Assembly (NCBI RefSeq): GCF_024585265.1
Contig: NZ_CP036533.1
Location: 3,419,001 to 3,483,000, forward strand
Length of the DNA: 64,000 nt
Reading direction: 5' to 3'
From: Bradyrhizobium sp. WBAH42
GTDB taxonomy: Bacteria > Pseudomonadota > Alphaproteobacteria > Rhizobiales > Xanthobacteraceae
Numbering within the stretch: the stretch's first letter is position 1; each line of letters starts with the position of its first letter. Positions 8,230 through 17,853 of this stretch are shown here, piece by piece. Position numbers and translations under genes: made by a program. The notes under the pieces are model-generated. The model was not told the DNA's origin. It saw only the letters and a list, made by a program, of their open reading frames with translations, and searched no databases.

Positions 8230-9207
8230 ATGGTCGCCGTATCTTCGTCGCGAGGCCTGCAATTGGTCGCTGAGAAAGATCTGGAGGAGTCGCTCGATAC
8301 GCTGCGTGCCAACGCGGCGGGACCGGTCGCGGGCGTGTTCGGTCCGGCCTCGCTGACCTGGCAGATCGACCGGGAGGCCGTGATCTTTCTCGGCGCCGGC
8401 CGTGCGCTGCTGCTGCAACTGGCCCATCCATGGGTGGCGGCGGCGATCGCCGAGCATTCGCGCACCCTTGCCGATCCGATCGGCCGCTTCCATCGCACCT
8501 TCGACATCGTCTTCACGATGGTGTTCGGCTCGCTGGACCGGGCGCTGCTGTCGTCCCGGCAGCTGCATCGGCGTCACAGCATGATCGTCGGCGAAATGCC
8601 CGAGACCGTGGGTCCGTTCGTGGCCGGCTCGCGCTACTGCGCCAACGACATCCCCGCGCTGCGCTGGGTCCATGCGACGCTGGTCGAGACCGCGCTCATG
8701 GCACATGATCTGGTGCTGCCGCCACTCTCGGCGGAGGAGCGCGATCGCTATTGGTGCGAGGCCAGGCTGTACGGCGCCCTGTTCGGATTGACGGGGGATG
8801 ATTTGCCGGCGAATTGGTCCGGCTTCGTCGCCTACACCGCGGCGATGGCGCAGTCGGAGACGCTGACCGTCAGCAGCGCAGCACGCGAGATCGCGACGCA
8901 GATCTTCACGGGCGCACGCCCGTGGTTGCGGCCGCCGCGCTGGTATCGCGCGCTCACCGCGAGCATGCTGCCGGAGCGCTTGCGTGCAGGCTTCGGCTTT
9001 GAGCTCGACGCGCGCGGAATCCGATCCGCCGACAACGCACTGCGGTGGATCAGGCGCACCTATCCGAAATTGCCTGACCGGCTGCGCTATGTCGGCCCCT
9101 ACCAGGAAGCGCAGGCGCGGCTGCGGGGCGAGCTGCAGCCCGACTGGATGACACGGTGTCTCAACCGCGCATGGATCGGCCGGTCGCAGATGGACGTGCG
9201 TCGCTGA
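8230..9207 (+). CDS. DUF2236 / oxygenase MpaB-family protein
   Basis: A 325-residue protein of the DUF2236 family. Family signatures seen are the early ALLLQLAHPWVAAAIAEHS block, the RFHRTFDIVFTMVFG block, and the WVHATLVETALMAHD block, which together supply the conserved histidines. Members include the haem-dependent latex-clearing and MpaB-type oxygenases, but most bacterial members are uncharacterised, so no substrate is claimed. The start at 8230 is preceded directly by GGAG. It follows the patatin gene by 58 bp on the same strand and could be the last gene of that unit. Confidence 0.7.
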   Translation: MVAVSSSRGLQLVAEKDLEESLDTLRANAAGPVAGVFGPASLTWQIDREAVIFLGAGRALLLQLAHPWVAAAIAEHSRTLADPIGRFHRTFDIVFTMVFGSLDRALLSSRQLHRRHSMIVGEMPETVGPFVAGSRYCANDIPALRWVHATLVETALMAHDLVLPPLSAEERDRYWCEARLYGALFGLTGDDLPANWSGFVAYTAAMAQSETLTVSSAAREIATQIFTGARPWLRPPRWYRALTASMLPERLRAGFGFELDARGIRSADNALRWIRRTYPKLPDRLRYVGPYQEAQARLRGELQPDWMTRCLNRAWIGRSQMDVRR

Positions 9208-9218
9208 GCGCTCCCGGC

Positions 9219-9364
9219 GTGTCCCGGACAAGCTGCAACGCGTGGAGCGTTGCAGCGCAGAGCCGGGACCCAGGGGCCACGAGCTCAGTCGAGACATGGG
9301 CCCCGGCTCAGCAGCGCACCACGTCGCAAGGGCGACGCGCTGCGCTGCGTCCGGGGCACGAGAG
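9219..9364. repeat. Dispersed palindromic repeat, family D, copy 1
   Basis: GC-rich imperfect palindrome that starts GTCCCGGACAAGCTGCAACG, contains CAGAGCCGGGACCC and ends TGCGTCCGGGGCACGAGAG. A copy in the opposite orientation lies at 48270-48432. Together with the family A copy at 9394-9509 it fills the 324-bp gap between the DUF2236 and glycogen synthase genes; no gene is seen there. Confidence 0.65.
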
Positions 9365-9393
9365 GGCCGTTGGATACGCAACCTTCTCCGCGT

Positions 9394-9509
9394 CGTCATT
9401 GCGAGCGCAGCGACTTGTCCGCCGAAGCCTTGGCGAAGGCGGAAGCAATCCAGACTGTCACCGCTGAGGGATTCTGGATTGCTTCGTCGCTTCGCTCCTC
9501 GCAATGACG
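9394..9509. repeat. Dispersed palindromic repeat, family A, copy 1
   Basis: Long hairpin-forming element with outer arms CGTCATTGCGAG and CTCGCAATGACG and inner arms GAAGCAATCCAG and CTGGATTGCTTC. This copy carries an extra block of about 28 bp (TTGTCCGCCGAAGCC and following) in its left arm that the other three copies lack. It sits directly downstream of a family D element. Confidence 0.8.
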
Positions 9510-9531
9510 GAGCCTGCGGAACGCCTCGACC

Positions 9532-10947
9532 TCACACCGACGCCAGCTTGCGGTACAGCGCGCTGTAGCTGCCGGCCGAGATGCTCCAGGAGAACGAGCG
9601 TCCCATGGCGCTACGGCGCATCGTATCGAGCTGGTCGTGGGCCATGAAGGCCGAGAAGGCGCGCCGCACGCCGCCGAGGAACGACTCGCGCGACGGCCTC
9701 GAGAACAGGAATCCGGTCTCGCCGTCGCTGATGGTCTCGGCGAGGCCGCCGGTCTGGTGACCGATCGGCAGCGAGCCGAAGCGCTGGGCGTACATTTGGC
9801 TGAGCCCGCACGGCTCGAACCGCGACGGCATCAAGGTGAAGTCGCTGCCGGCGAAGATGCGTCGCGCCTGGGCGTCGTTGAAGCCGATCGCGACCCCGAT
9901 TGCGTCGGGGCGACGGCGGTGCGCGTCGATCAGGGCCTGCTCGAGCGCCGGCTCGCCGGAGCCGGTGACAACGATCTGTCCGCCGGCGTCGACGATCTCG
10001 TCCGCCGCCGACAGAACGAGGTCGATGCCCTTCTGGTGCACGAGACGCGCGACGATGCCGAACATCGGCCCGCGCGAGACCGCCAGCCCGAACTGCTTGC
10101 GGACGTAGTCCGCGTTCGCCTTCTTGCCGATCCAATCGCCCGCGCCAAATTGCTGGGCGAGCTGGGCGCAGGAGCGTGGGTCCCAGCTCTCGTCGATACC
10201 GTTGAGGATGCCGGTGAGCTCGGCGGCGTCCGAGCGCAGGCGGAGCAGGCCCTCCAGGCCACAGCCGAACTCGGCCGTGGTGATCTCCCGTGCATAGGTG
10301 CCGCTGACCGTGGTGAGGTGCGAAGCATAGACGAGGCCTGCCTTGAGAAAGGAGACCTGATCGTAGAACTCGACGCCGTCGATGTGGAAGGAGCTCTCCG
10401 GTGCGCCGATCCGCCGCAGCGAGTCCTTCGGGAAGAGGCCCTGATAGGCGAGGTTGTGAATGGTCAGGATCGACGGCAGCTTGGCGCCGCGCCAGGCAAG
10501 GTAAGCCGGCACGAGCGAGGCCTGCCAGTCATTGGCATGGATCAGGTCTGCTGCCCAATTCTTGTCCAGCTTGCCCATGGCGAGCTCAGCCGCCGCCGAG
10601 GCGAAGCGCGCGAAGCGGATGTCGTTGTCGGGCCAGTCGCGCCCGAATTCATCGCCATAGGGGTTGCCGGGCCGGTCGTAGAGCTGCGAGCACAACAGCA
10701 CATAGACCGGCAGGCCGTCCTTGGTCGCGGCACGGCCGAGCGAGCAGGCCGGCATCTCCGCGAATGCAGGACAGCGGCCAACGACCTGAATATGCGTGAG
10801 TTGCTCGATGATGTCGCGATAGCCGGGCAGCATGATCCGGATATCGGCGAAGGAGCGAAGTGCGCGGGGGAGGGCGGCGGAAACGGCTCCCAGTCCGCCA
10901 ACGCGGACGAAGTCGTCCATCTCTGTGGTGACGAACAAGACCCTCAA
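9532..10947 (-). CDS. glgA: Glycogen/starch synthase-like glycosyltransferase (GT5)
   Basis: A 471-residue GT5-type enzyme expected to transfer glucose from ADP-glucose to an alpha-1,4-glucan. The N-terminal domain begins RVLFVTTEMDDFVRVGGLGA, then HANDW near residue 140 and TIHNLAYQGLF. The C-terminal domain carries the PSRFEPCGLSQMYAQRFG signature and TGGLAETI. The N-terminal loop that is KTGGL in characterised GlgA, where Lys contacts ADP-glucose, reads RVGGL here. The start is a TTG preceded by AAGAGGG; no ATG fits the conserved N-terminus. No glgB, glgC or glgX gene is adjacent, which is unusual for glgA, so the assignment is by family and the sugar donor may differ. Confidence 0.75.
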   Translation of the reverse strand: MRVLFVTTEMDDFVRVGGLGAVSAALPRALRSFADIRIMLPGYRDIIEQLTHIQVVGRCPAFAEMPACSLGRAATKDGLPVYVLLCSQLYDRPGNPYGDEFGRDWPDNDIRFARFASAAAELAMGKLDKNWAADLIHANDWQASLVPAYLAWRGAKLPSILTIHNLAYQGLFPKDSLRRIGAPESSFHIDGVEFYDQVSFLKAGLVYASHLTTVSGTYAREITTAEFGCGLEGLLRLRSDAAELTGILNGIDESWDPRSCAQLAQQFGAGDWIGKKANADYVRKQFGLAVSRGPMFGIVARLVHQKGIDLVLSAADEIVDAGGQIVVTGSGEPALEQALIDAHRRRPDAIGVAIGFNDAQARRIFAGSDFTLMPSRFEPCGLSQMYAQRFGSLPIGHQTGGLAETISDGETGFLFSRPSRESFLGGVRRAFSAFMAHDQLDTMRRSAMGRSFSWSISAGSYSALYRKLASV

Positions 10948-11140
10948 GAACAGCCGCCCTCTTCAGACCCCGCTTGCTGCTATGCAAGAACGGGTCCAGT
11001 TGTGCTGGAATTCCAAAGCCCGCCCACGCGGCACGTCTGTTCGGTAAACACTTTCCTACTCAGCCGCCGCCCTCTAGGGTCGCCGCATCAACAACAAAGA
11101 ACTTCGACGGTTCCAAAGAGTTCCGAGGACGCAGGCAGGC

Positions 11141-12337
11141 ATGCAGCTAGCAGATAAGCATGAGGGGACGACGACAAAGGCCTTCGCAGGCCTGCGGGTG
11201 CTGGATTTTTCGACCACGATCGCGGGGCCCCATTGCACGCGGATGCTCGCCGACATGGGCGCCGAGATCATCAAGATCGAGACCGACGGCGGGGAGACGA
11301 TGCGGACCCGGCCTCCCTTGCGCAACGGCTGCAGCACCGCGTTCGGCCAGCTCAATGTCGGCAAGAAGAGCGTGGTCCTCGACCTCAAGTCCGAGGATGG
11401 CAAGGAGGCGGTGCGCCGGTTGGCCGCGACATCGGACATTCTGGTCGAGAACTTCCGTCCCGGCGTGATGCGTCGCCTTCGGCTCCACTACGACAGCCTG
11501 CGTCAGGTCAACCCGAGGCTGATCTACTGCTCGATCTCCGGCTACGGCCAGACCGGCCCTTCGGCCGAACTGCCGGCCTACGCCCCGGTGATCCACGCGG
11601 CCTCAGGCTACGACATGGCGCATCTCGCCTACCAGCCGGGCCGCAACCGTCCGGACTATTGCGGCATCTACCACGCCGACGTCGTCACCGGGACCTACGG
11701 TTTCGGCGCGATCGCGTCCGCGCTCTATCAGCGCACCGTGACCGGTGTTGGTCAGCACATCGACGTCTCCATGCTGGAAACGATGCTGTCGCTGACGCTG
11801 ACCGAGCTGCAGAGCTCGCAATTCACGGTGGCGCCGCCGCCACGCCCGATGTTCGGACCGACCGAGACGGCAAGCGGCTACGTCATGATCACGATCGCCA
11901 GCGAGAAGACATTCCAGGCCCTGATGGGGGTGATCGGCCGCCCCGACTGGGTCTCCGATCCACGCTTCGCCACCTATGCCGCGCGCCGCGAGAACTGGGC
12001 CGAGCTGATGGATGGCGTCGAAGTCTGGTCGCGGCAGCTTTCGACCGATGCATGCCTGCGCGTTCTTGGTGCTGCCGGCGTGCCGGCCTCGGCCTATCGC
12101 AGCGTGTCCGAGGCCTTGGCCGATCCGCAGCTTGCACATCGCCGGGCGCTCTCGGAGGTGCGGGACGAGGGCGGCTCGTTCCAGGTGCTCAACCTGCCGT
12201 TTCGGATGTCCGCGGCTGACACGACGCCGGCCAAGACCGTGTCCGTGCTCGGCGAGCACACAAGCGCGTTGCGCGAGGAGATCGGCCTTGCGAGCGGCTT
12301 ATCAATTCCGCCAGGCAAAATAGCCGCGACATCCTGA
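11141..12337 (+). CDS. CaiB/BaiF-family (class III) CoA-transferase
   Basis: A 398-residue class III CoA-transferase. Typical blocks are LRVLDFSTTIAGPHCTRMLADMGAEIIKIE at the N-terminus, which ends in the CoA-binding region, VENFRPGVMRRL, then YCSISGYGQTGP and the VSMLETMLSL helix with the catalytic Asp (D in HIDVSMLE) near residue 208. It probably moves CoA between carboxylic acids in the cytoplasm. It lies 131 bp upstream of an ABC importer operon on the same strand, so the imported compound or a breakdown product may be its substrate; that link is inferred from order alone. Confidence 0.85.
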   Translation: MQLADKHEGTTTKAFAGLRVLDFSTTIAGPHCTRMLADMGAEIIKIETDGGETMRTRPPLRNGCSTAFGQLNVGKKSVVLDLKSEDGKEAVRRLAATSDILVENFRPGVMRRLRLHYDSLRQVNPRLIYCSISGYGQTGPSAELPAYAPVIHAASGYDMAHLAYQPGRNRPDYCGIYHADVVTGTYGFGAIASALYQRTVTGVGQHIDVSMLETMLSLTLTELQSSQFTVAPPPRPMFGPTETASGYVMITIASEKTFQALMGVIGRPDWVSDPRFATYAARRENWAELMDGVEVWSRQLSTDACLRVLGAAGVPASAYRSVSEALADPQLAHRRALSEVRDEGGSFQVLNLPFRMSAADTTPAKTVSVLGEHTSALREEIGLASGLSIPPGKIAATS

Positions 12338-12468
12338 GTCGCATCGCCGCCACATGCGGCGTTTGAACTCTCGTTGGTTCCTCTTGCCGAGGCGAGCATT
12401 TGTCGCCAAGCTCGCGTCCGAGTCATTCAACGATCCGAAACATCGGACGCGGGATCCCGGGAGGAACC

Positions 12469-14004
12469 ATGACGAACGCGGCGGCCGTGGCACGCAAGCG
12501 CGTGCCTATTTTCCTCGTTGCGGTATTTGCACTGGCAACGCCGGTGCAGGCGCAGAAATCGGGCGGCAGCATCACCGTCGGTCAGGAGCTGGAGATCGCA
12601 GGCTTCGATCCGCTCAAGGTCGGCGTCTACGACACCTCGACCTTCACCGCCGCCGCCGCGATCTTCGACACGCTCACAACGCTGAATGACAAGGGCGAGG
12701 CGGCGCCGAAGCTCGCGCTGTCCTGGACCCATTCCGACGATTACAAGAGCTGGACCTTCAAGCTCCGCGAAGGCGTGAAATTCCACGACGGCACGCCATT
12801 CAATGCGCAGGCCTTCAAGGAGAATTTCGACCGGCAGAAGGACCCCGCCAACAAGTGCCGCTGCGCCTTCTACATCACCAACGTCAAGGAGGTGCTGGCG
12901 CCGGACGAACATACGGTGATCTTCAATCTGACCGATCCTTCGGTGAATTGGCCGGCAGTGATCACCATCCAGAGCTCGAACAACGTCATTCATTCGCCGA
13001 CGGCCTGGAAGACCAAGGGCGATGATTACAACCGCAATCCCGTCGGCACCGGTCCCTACATCCTGAAATCCTGGACCGCCGGCGACCGCATGGTGCTGGA
13101 GAAGAACCCCAATTACTGGGACAAGGGCCGTCCCTATCTCGACCGCATCATCCTGAAGCCGCTGCCGGATGCGCAGTCGCGCTTCGCCTCGCTGCAATCG
13201 GGCGAGGCCGACATCATCTGGGACGACGAGAACGACGCCGACAACATCATGAAGGCGCAGAAGGACTCCAAGCTCACGGTGCACACCTACAAGGGCTCGG
13301 GCGCGCAAGTCTACGCCTTCAACACCAAGGTGCCGCCCTTCGACGACGTGCGGGTGCGGCAGGCGCTGGTGATGGCGATCGACCGTCCGAAGATGTCGCA
13401 GGCGATCAGCAATGGCCTCAGCCGACCTGCGAGCAATCCCTACGGCGACGGCTCCTGGGTCAAGTGCAAGGACGACGGTGCGCTGCCGTTCGACGTCGAG
13501 AAGGCCAAGGCGCTGATCAAGGAGTACGGCAAGCCGGTCGAGTTCAAGATGCTGGTGACCGCAACGCCCCGCGGCCGCATGATCGGCCAGGTGCTGCAGC
13601 AATTCTGGAAGCGCGCCGGCGCCAACATGGAGATCGAGCAGGTCGATCAGGCCACGATTCCGACGCGCGCCTTCACCCGTCAGTTCCAGCTGACGCCGTG
13701 GCGCATCGTCGATCTCGCCGATCCCGATCCGCAGATGTACGCGAACTTCCGCAGCGGCAGCCCGCTGGCGCTCGCCGGCTTCTCCGATCCCGAGCTCGAC
13801 AGGCTTCTGGACCACGCACGCGTCACCGCCGACATCACCCAGCGCACCGAAGATTACTGCGCCATCAGCCGCCTGATCAACAAGGAGGCGATCTGGTTCT
13901 GGACCTTCCAGAACACTTACTACGCGCTGTCGAGCGCCAGGCTGAAGGGCTTTCCCAAGATCTACAACGGCGTGATCGACGTCTCGACCACCTGGCTGGA
14001 ATGA
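12469..14004 (+). CDS. ABC transporter substrate-binding protein, SBP_bac_5 family
   Basis: A 511-residue periplasmic binding protein of the dipeptide/nickel/oligopeptide class. A signal peptide runs over about residues 1-26 (RVPIFLVAVFALATPVQAQ). Family blocks include SWTFKLREGVKFHDGTPFNA and NPVGTGPYILKSW. It contains several Cys residues (KCRCAF and VKCKDD), which is uncommon in this family. The start at 12469 follows GGGAGGAACC. It heads a five-gene importer operon: two permeases and two ATPases follow with 7-bp spacing or overlaps. The ligand is not evident; with a CoA-transferase upstream it need not be a peptide. Confidence 0.87.
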   Translation: MTNAAAVARKRVPIFLVAVFALATPVQAQKSGGSITVGQELEIAGFDPLKVGVYDTSTFTAAAAIFDTLTTLNDKGEAAPKLALSWTHSDDYKSWTFKLREGVKFHDGTPFNAQAFKENFDRQKDPANKCRCAFYITNVKEVLAPDEHTVIFNLTDPSVNWPAVITIQSSNNVIHSPTAWKTKGDDYNRNPVGTGPYILKSWTAGDRMVLEKNPNYWDKGRPYLDRIILKPLPDAQSRFASLQSGEADIIWDDENDADNIMKAQKDSKLTVHTYKGSGAQVYAFNTKVPPFDDVRVRQALVMAIDRPKMSQAISNGLSRPASNPYGDGSWVKCKDDGALPFDVEKAKALIKEYGKPVEFKMLVTATPRGRMIGQVLQQFWKRAGANMEIEQVDQATIPTRAFTRQFQLTPWRIVDLADPDPQMYANFRSGSPLALAGFSDPELDRLLDHARVTADITQRTEDYCAISRLINKEAIWFWTFQNTYYALSSARLKGFPKIYNGVIDVSTTWLE

Positions 14005-14011
14005 CCTCGCG

Positions 14012-14962
14012 ATGCTGAACTTCGTCGTTCGGCGGCTCCTTGCGATGCTGCCGGTGCTGCTCGCGGTCTCGCTGCTCACGTTCCTGATCGCCTCGCTGCT
14101 GCCGGGCGATCTCGCGCTCGTCATTCTCGGCGACCAGGCAACGCCGGAGAATGTCGCGGCGCTGCGCCGCGACATGGGGCTCGACCAGCCGCTGTGGTGG
14201 CGATACCTGAGCTGGCTCGGCCATGTGTTGCAGGGCGATCTCGGCCGCTCGTTCCGCACCGGGCAGACCGTGCTGCAGGCGGTGGCGGAGCGCATCCCGG
14301 TCTCGCTGCAGCTGATGCTGATGGCCGAGTTCATCGGGCTCCTGATCGGCGTTCCCGTCGCGATCGCCTGTGCCGCGCGCGCCGGCGGCGCGTTCGACCG
14401 CTTCATGACCGGCAGCGCGTTCGCGATGCTGTCGATGCCGTCGTTCCTGACCGCGATCCTGCTGATCTATCTTTTCGCGGTCGAGCTGCGCTGGCTGCCG
14501 GCGACCGGCTATGTGCCGTTCACCGAGGCACCGCTGGCCAATTTGCGCTTCTTCGTGCTGCCGGCGCTGACATTGGCGCTGGCGGAATGGCCGGGCATCA
14601 TGCGCGTGCTGCGCTCCGACATGATCGCGACCTTGCAGGAGGATTACATTGCGCTGGCCAAAGCAAAGGGCCTCAAGCCATCGCGCATCCTGTTCGTGCA
14701 TGCGCTCAAGCCTTCGTCGCTGACCCTGGTGACGGTGACGGGCATCAATATCGGCCGCCTGCTCGGCGGCACGCTGATCGTGGAATCGATCTTCGCGCTG
14801 CCCGGCATCGGCCGGCTGCTGGTCGGGGCGATCTACACCCGCGACCTCGTCATCCTCCAGGGCGTGGTGCTGCTGGTCGCCTGCGGCTTCGTCATCGTCA
14901 ATTTCATCGTCGACATGCTCTACGCCGTGCTCGATCCGAGGATCCGCCATGGCCACGCTTGA
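14012..14962 (+). CDS. ABC permease, DppB-like
   Basis: A 316-residue inner-membrane permease of the DppB/OppB type. It begins MLNFVVRRLLAMLPVLLAVSLLTFLI, the usual first membrane helix, followed by a periplasmic loop with GLDQPLWWRYLSWLG and about five further helices. The EAA loop that contacts the ATPase is seen as DYIALAKAKGLKPSRILFVHALK. It starts 7 bp after the binding-protein stop and overlaps the second permease by 14 bp, which indicates coupled translation. Confidence 0.88.
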   Translation: MLNFVVRRLLAMLPVLLAVSLLTFLIASLLPGDLALVILGDQATPENVAALRRDMGLDQPLWWRYLSWLGHVLQGDLGRSFRTGQTVLQAVAERIPVSLQLMLMAEFIGLLIGVPVAIACAARAGGAFDRFMTGSAFAMLSMPSFLTAILLIYLFAVELRWLPATGYVPFTEAPLANLRFFVLPALTLALAEWPGIMRVLRSDMIATLQEDYIALAKAKGLKPSRILFVHALKPSSLTLVTVTGINIGRLLGGTLIVESIFALPGIGRLLVGAIYTRDLVILQGVVLLVACGFVIVNFIVDMLYAVLDPRIRHGHA

Positions 14963-15821
14963 GCTGTCGATCCAGGACGAGGAGGCGGTTGCGCCGGTCG
15001 GCCGCAAGCGCAAGCTCGGCCTGTTGTTCTGGATCGCAAGCGCCTGGCTTGCGATCATCCTTTCGCTCGCGATCCTGGCGCCGGTGCTGCCGCTGCAGAA
15101 CCCCGTCGACATGGACATGCTGGAACGGCGCGCCGCCTTCTCCTGGGAGCATTGGCTCGGCACCGACGGGCTCGGCCGCGACGAGCTCGCCCGGCTGATC
15201 TTTGGCGCGCGGGTGTCGCTGGCGGTCGGGCTGATCGCGCCCATGATCGGCCTCGTCATCGGCGGCGCGCTCGGCCTGCTGGCCGGCTATTTCCGTGGCC
15301 GGTTCGAGACGCTGGTGGTCGGCAGCATGGACGTCCTGCTCGCCTTTCCGCCGCTGATCTTCGCGCTCGCGGTGGTCGCCTATCTCGGGCAGTCGGTCCC
15401 TAACCTCACAATGGTCCTTGGCGTGCTCGGCATTCCCGCCTTCGTGCGCGTGGCGCGCGCGGCGACGCTGACGCTGGCGCGGCGCGAGTTCGTGATCGCG
15501 GCCGAGGCGCTCGGCGCCAGCCATGCGCGCATCCTCCTGCGCGAGCTGCTGCCGAACGTCATCCTGCCGCTGCTCGCCTTCTTCCTGCTCGGCGTCGCCG
15601 TCACCATCGTGGTCGAGGGCGCGCTGTCCTTCCTTGGCCTCGGCGTGCCGCCGCCGATGGCGAGCTGGGGCAGCATGATCGGGGAGGGACGCGACAGCCT
15701 CGACGTCGCGCCGCGGCTGGCGTTCCTGCCGGCGGCCGGACTGTTCCTCACCGTGCTGGCCTTCAACCTCGTCGGCGACACCTTGCGGGCCCTCACCGAT
15801 CCACGTCAGGGGGCACTGTGA
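14949..15821 (+). CDS. ABC permease, DppC-like
   Basis: A 290-residue DppC/OppC-type permease. The N-terminus has a short cytoplasmic tail, a first helix around residues 28-50, then the conserved HWLGTDGLGRDELARLIFGARVSL block of this family, and the EAA loop EFVIAAEALGASHARILLRELLPN. It pairs with the preceding DppB-like subunit to form the channel. Its stop overlaps the GTG start of the first ATPase gene by four bases. Confidence 0.88.
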   Translation: MATLELSIQDEEAVAPVGRKRKLGLLFWIASAWLAIILSLAILAPVLPLQNPVDMDMLERRAAFSWEHWLGTDGLGRDELARLIFGARVSLAVGLIAPMIGLVIGGALGLLAGYFRGRFETLVVGSMDVLLAFPPLIFALAVVAYLGQSVPNLTMVLGVLGIPAFVRVARAATLTLARREFVIAAEALGASHARILLRELLPNVILPLLAFFLLGVAVTIVVEGALSFLGLGVPPPMASWGSMIGEGRDSLDVAPRLAFLPAAGLFLTVLAFNLVGDTLRALTDPRQGAL

Positions 15822-16810
15822 GCGCGCCGCTCTTGACCATCGAGGATGTTGCGGTCGAGCTGCCGACCCCGCGCGGAAACCTGCGCGCCGTCGATCACGT
15901 CGACCTTTCGCTGCAGGCCGGACGCACGCTCGGGATCGTCGGTGAATCCGGCTGCGGCAAGACCATGCTGTCGCGCGCCGTGCTGCAGCTGCTGCCGAAG
16001 AAGGCGAAGCTGACGGGCCGGGTGATGTTCGACGGACAGGATCTGGTGCGGCTCGAGCCTGAAAGCCTGCGGCGCTTGCGCGGACGCGATCTCGCGGTCG
16101 TGTTCCAGGACCCCATGACCTCGCTCAACCCGGTGCTCACCATCGGCACGCAGCTGATGGAGACGATCCAGGAGCACCTCGAGCTCGACGCCCCCGCCGC
16201 GAAGGCGCGCAGCATCGAGCTGCTCGCCGCCGTCGGCATTCCCGCGCCGGAGCAGCGGCTCGCGCAATATCCGCATCAATGCTCCGGCGGCATGCGCCAG
16301 CGCATCGCGATTGCGATCGCACTGTCCTGCGAGCCGAAGCTCCTGATCGCGGACGAGCCGACCACCGCGCTCGACGTCACCATCCAGGCGCAGATCCTCG
16401 ATCTGCTCGCGCGCGAGCAGCGCCGCCGCCACATGGCGATGATCATTATTACCCACGATCTCGGCGTCGTCGCCGGCCGCGCCGACGAGGTCGCGGTGAT
16501 GTATGCGGGCCGGGTGGTGGAGCGCGCGCCGACGCAGGTCTTGTTCAAGCGCATGCACATGCCCTACACCGAGGCGCTGCTGGCGGCGATCCCGAAGCTG
16601 GATGCCGCGCCGCATACGCCGCTGCCGGCGATCTCGGGCCGTCCACCCGATCCGACGCGGCCGCTGAAGGGCTGCTCCTTCGCGCCGCGCTGCAATTATT
16701 CCACCGCGCGCTGTCATGAGGCCAAACCGGTCCTGACGAGTGCCGAGATGCCGGGGCATGTCTATGCCTGCTTCCACCCGATCCGGATGACGGAGGGGAT
16801 CGAGGCATGA
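15818..16810 (+). CDS. ABC ATPase, DppD-like
   Basis: A 330-residue ATPase subunit with GTG start overlapping the permease stop (GTGA). Walker A GESGCGKT is near residues 44-51, signature SGGMRQR near residue 158, Walker [13 protein letters not shown] near residues 176-187, and the switch His in ITHDLG. The C-terminal oligopeptide/dipeptide domain with clustered Cys ([15 protein letters not shown]) is present, which in this family can carry an iron-sulfur centre. Confidence 0.9.
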   Translation: MSAPLLTIEDVAVELPTPRGNLRAVDHVDLSLQAGRTLGIVGESGCGKTMLSRAVLQLLPKKAKLTGRVMFDGQDLVRLEPESLRRLRGRDLAVVFQDPMTSLNPVLTIGTQLMETIQEHLELDAPAAKARSIELLAAVGIPAPEQRLAQYPHQCSGGMRQRIAIAIALSCEPKLLIADEPTTALDVTIQAQILDLLAREQRRRHMAMIIITHDLGVVAGRADEVAVMYAGRVVERAPTQVLFKRMHMPYTEALLAAIPKLDAAPHTPLPAISGRPPDPTRPLKGCSFAPRCNYSTARCHEAKPVLTSAEMPGHVYACFHPIRMTEGIEA

Positions 16811-17778
16811 TGCAGCTTGCTGTGCGCCCCGCGCCGCTTCTGAACGTCGACAATCTCGTCGTCGAATATGGCCTCGGCAACAAGATTGTTCATGCCGTCT
16901 CCGGTGTCAGCCTCCAGGTTGCGCGCGGCGAGACGCTCGGACTGGTCGGCGAATCCGGCTGCGGCAAGTCGACGCTCGGCCGCGCCGTGCTGCAACTGCG
17001 CCGCGCCAAGTCCGGCCGCGTGATGTTTGACGGCGCGGACCTCACCGCGATGGAGGGCGAGGCGCTGCGCAGGATGCGCCGCCGCGTGCAGCTGATCTTT
17101 CAGGACCCGATCGCCTCGCTCAACCCGCGCCGGCGCATCGGCGACATCGTCGCCGAGCCGCTGATCATCGCTGGCGTCAAGGATGCCGCCGAACGCAAAC
17201 GGCGCGTTCACGAGGTGCTCTCTGCGGTCGGGCTCGACCCCGATCTCGTGGCCAACCGCCTGCCGCACGAATTCTCCGGCGGCCAGTGCCAGCGCATCTG
17301 TATCGCGCGGTCGCTGGTGCTCAACCCCGAATTCATCGTCTGCGACGAACCGGTCTCGGCGCTCGACGTCTCCATTCGCGCGCAGATCCTCAACCTGCTG
17401 GAGGAGATGAAGGCGCGCTTCGGCCTGACGCTGCTGTTCATCGCCCATGACCTCGCGGTGGTCAAAGCGGTCAGCGATCGCGTCGCGGTGATGTATCTCG
17501 GCCGGCTCTGCGAGGTCGGCCCTTCCGAGCAATTGTTCGCGCGGCCTGCGCATCCCTACACCGCGCTGCTGTTGCAGGCGATCCCGGTGCCCGATCCAGA
17601 CGTTCGTCCCGCCGAAAGTGTGGCGGCCGGCGAGCCGCCATCGCCGATTGCGCCACCATCCGGCTGCCGCTTCCGCACCCGCTGCCCGCGGGCCGATCAG
17701 CGATGCAGCGCGGAGATACCGGAGTTGCGCGAGGTCGCTCCCGGCCAGTTCGCGGCTTGCCACCATCCGCTGGCTTGA
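16807..17778 (+). CDS. ABC ATPase, DppF-like
   Basis: A 323-residue ATPase, partner of the preceding DppD-like subunit; the two genes overlap by four bases (ATGA). Walker A GESGCGKS near residues 45-52, signature SGGQCQR, Walker B FIVCDEPVSALD, and a C-terminal oligopeptide-transport domain with GCRFRTRCPRADQRC. Together with the four preceding genes this completes a peptide/nickel-class importer. The operon seems to end here; a zinc dehydrogenase starts 75 bp downstream and may or may not be cotranscribed. Confidence 0.9.
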   Translation: MMQLAVRPAPLLNVDNLVVEYGLGNKIVHAVSGVSLQVARGETLGLVGESGCGKSTLGRAVLQLRRAKSGRVMFDGADLTAMEGEALRRMRRRVQLIFQDPIASLNPRRRIGDIVAEPLIIAGVKDAAERKRRVHEVLSAVGLDPDLVANRLPHEFSGGQCQRICIARSLVLNPEFIVCDEPVSALDVSIRAQILNLLEEMKARFGLTLLFIAHDLAVVKAVSDRVAVMYLGRLCEVGPSEQLFARPAHPYTALLLQAIPVPDPDVRPAESVAAGEPPSPIAPPSGCRFRTRCPRADQRCSAEIPELREVAPGQFAACHHPLA

Positions 17779-17853
17779 ACTAAGACCGGTTTGTCTCGCC
17801 GCGCCGACCGTGGCATGGTGGTGCGACAACAAGAAGCATGCGGGAGGACGCCG

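Noticed and set aside
9208..9531. Several short open frames between the DUF2236 and glycogen synthase genes
   Set aside because: All fall within repeat families D and A, whose palindromic GC-rich sequence creates open frames on both strands.
12427..14406. Minus-strand open frame of about 660 codons opposite the binding-protein gene
   Set aside because: Same reasoning: antisense shadow of a well-supported receptor and permease.
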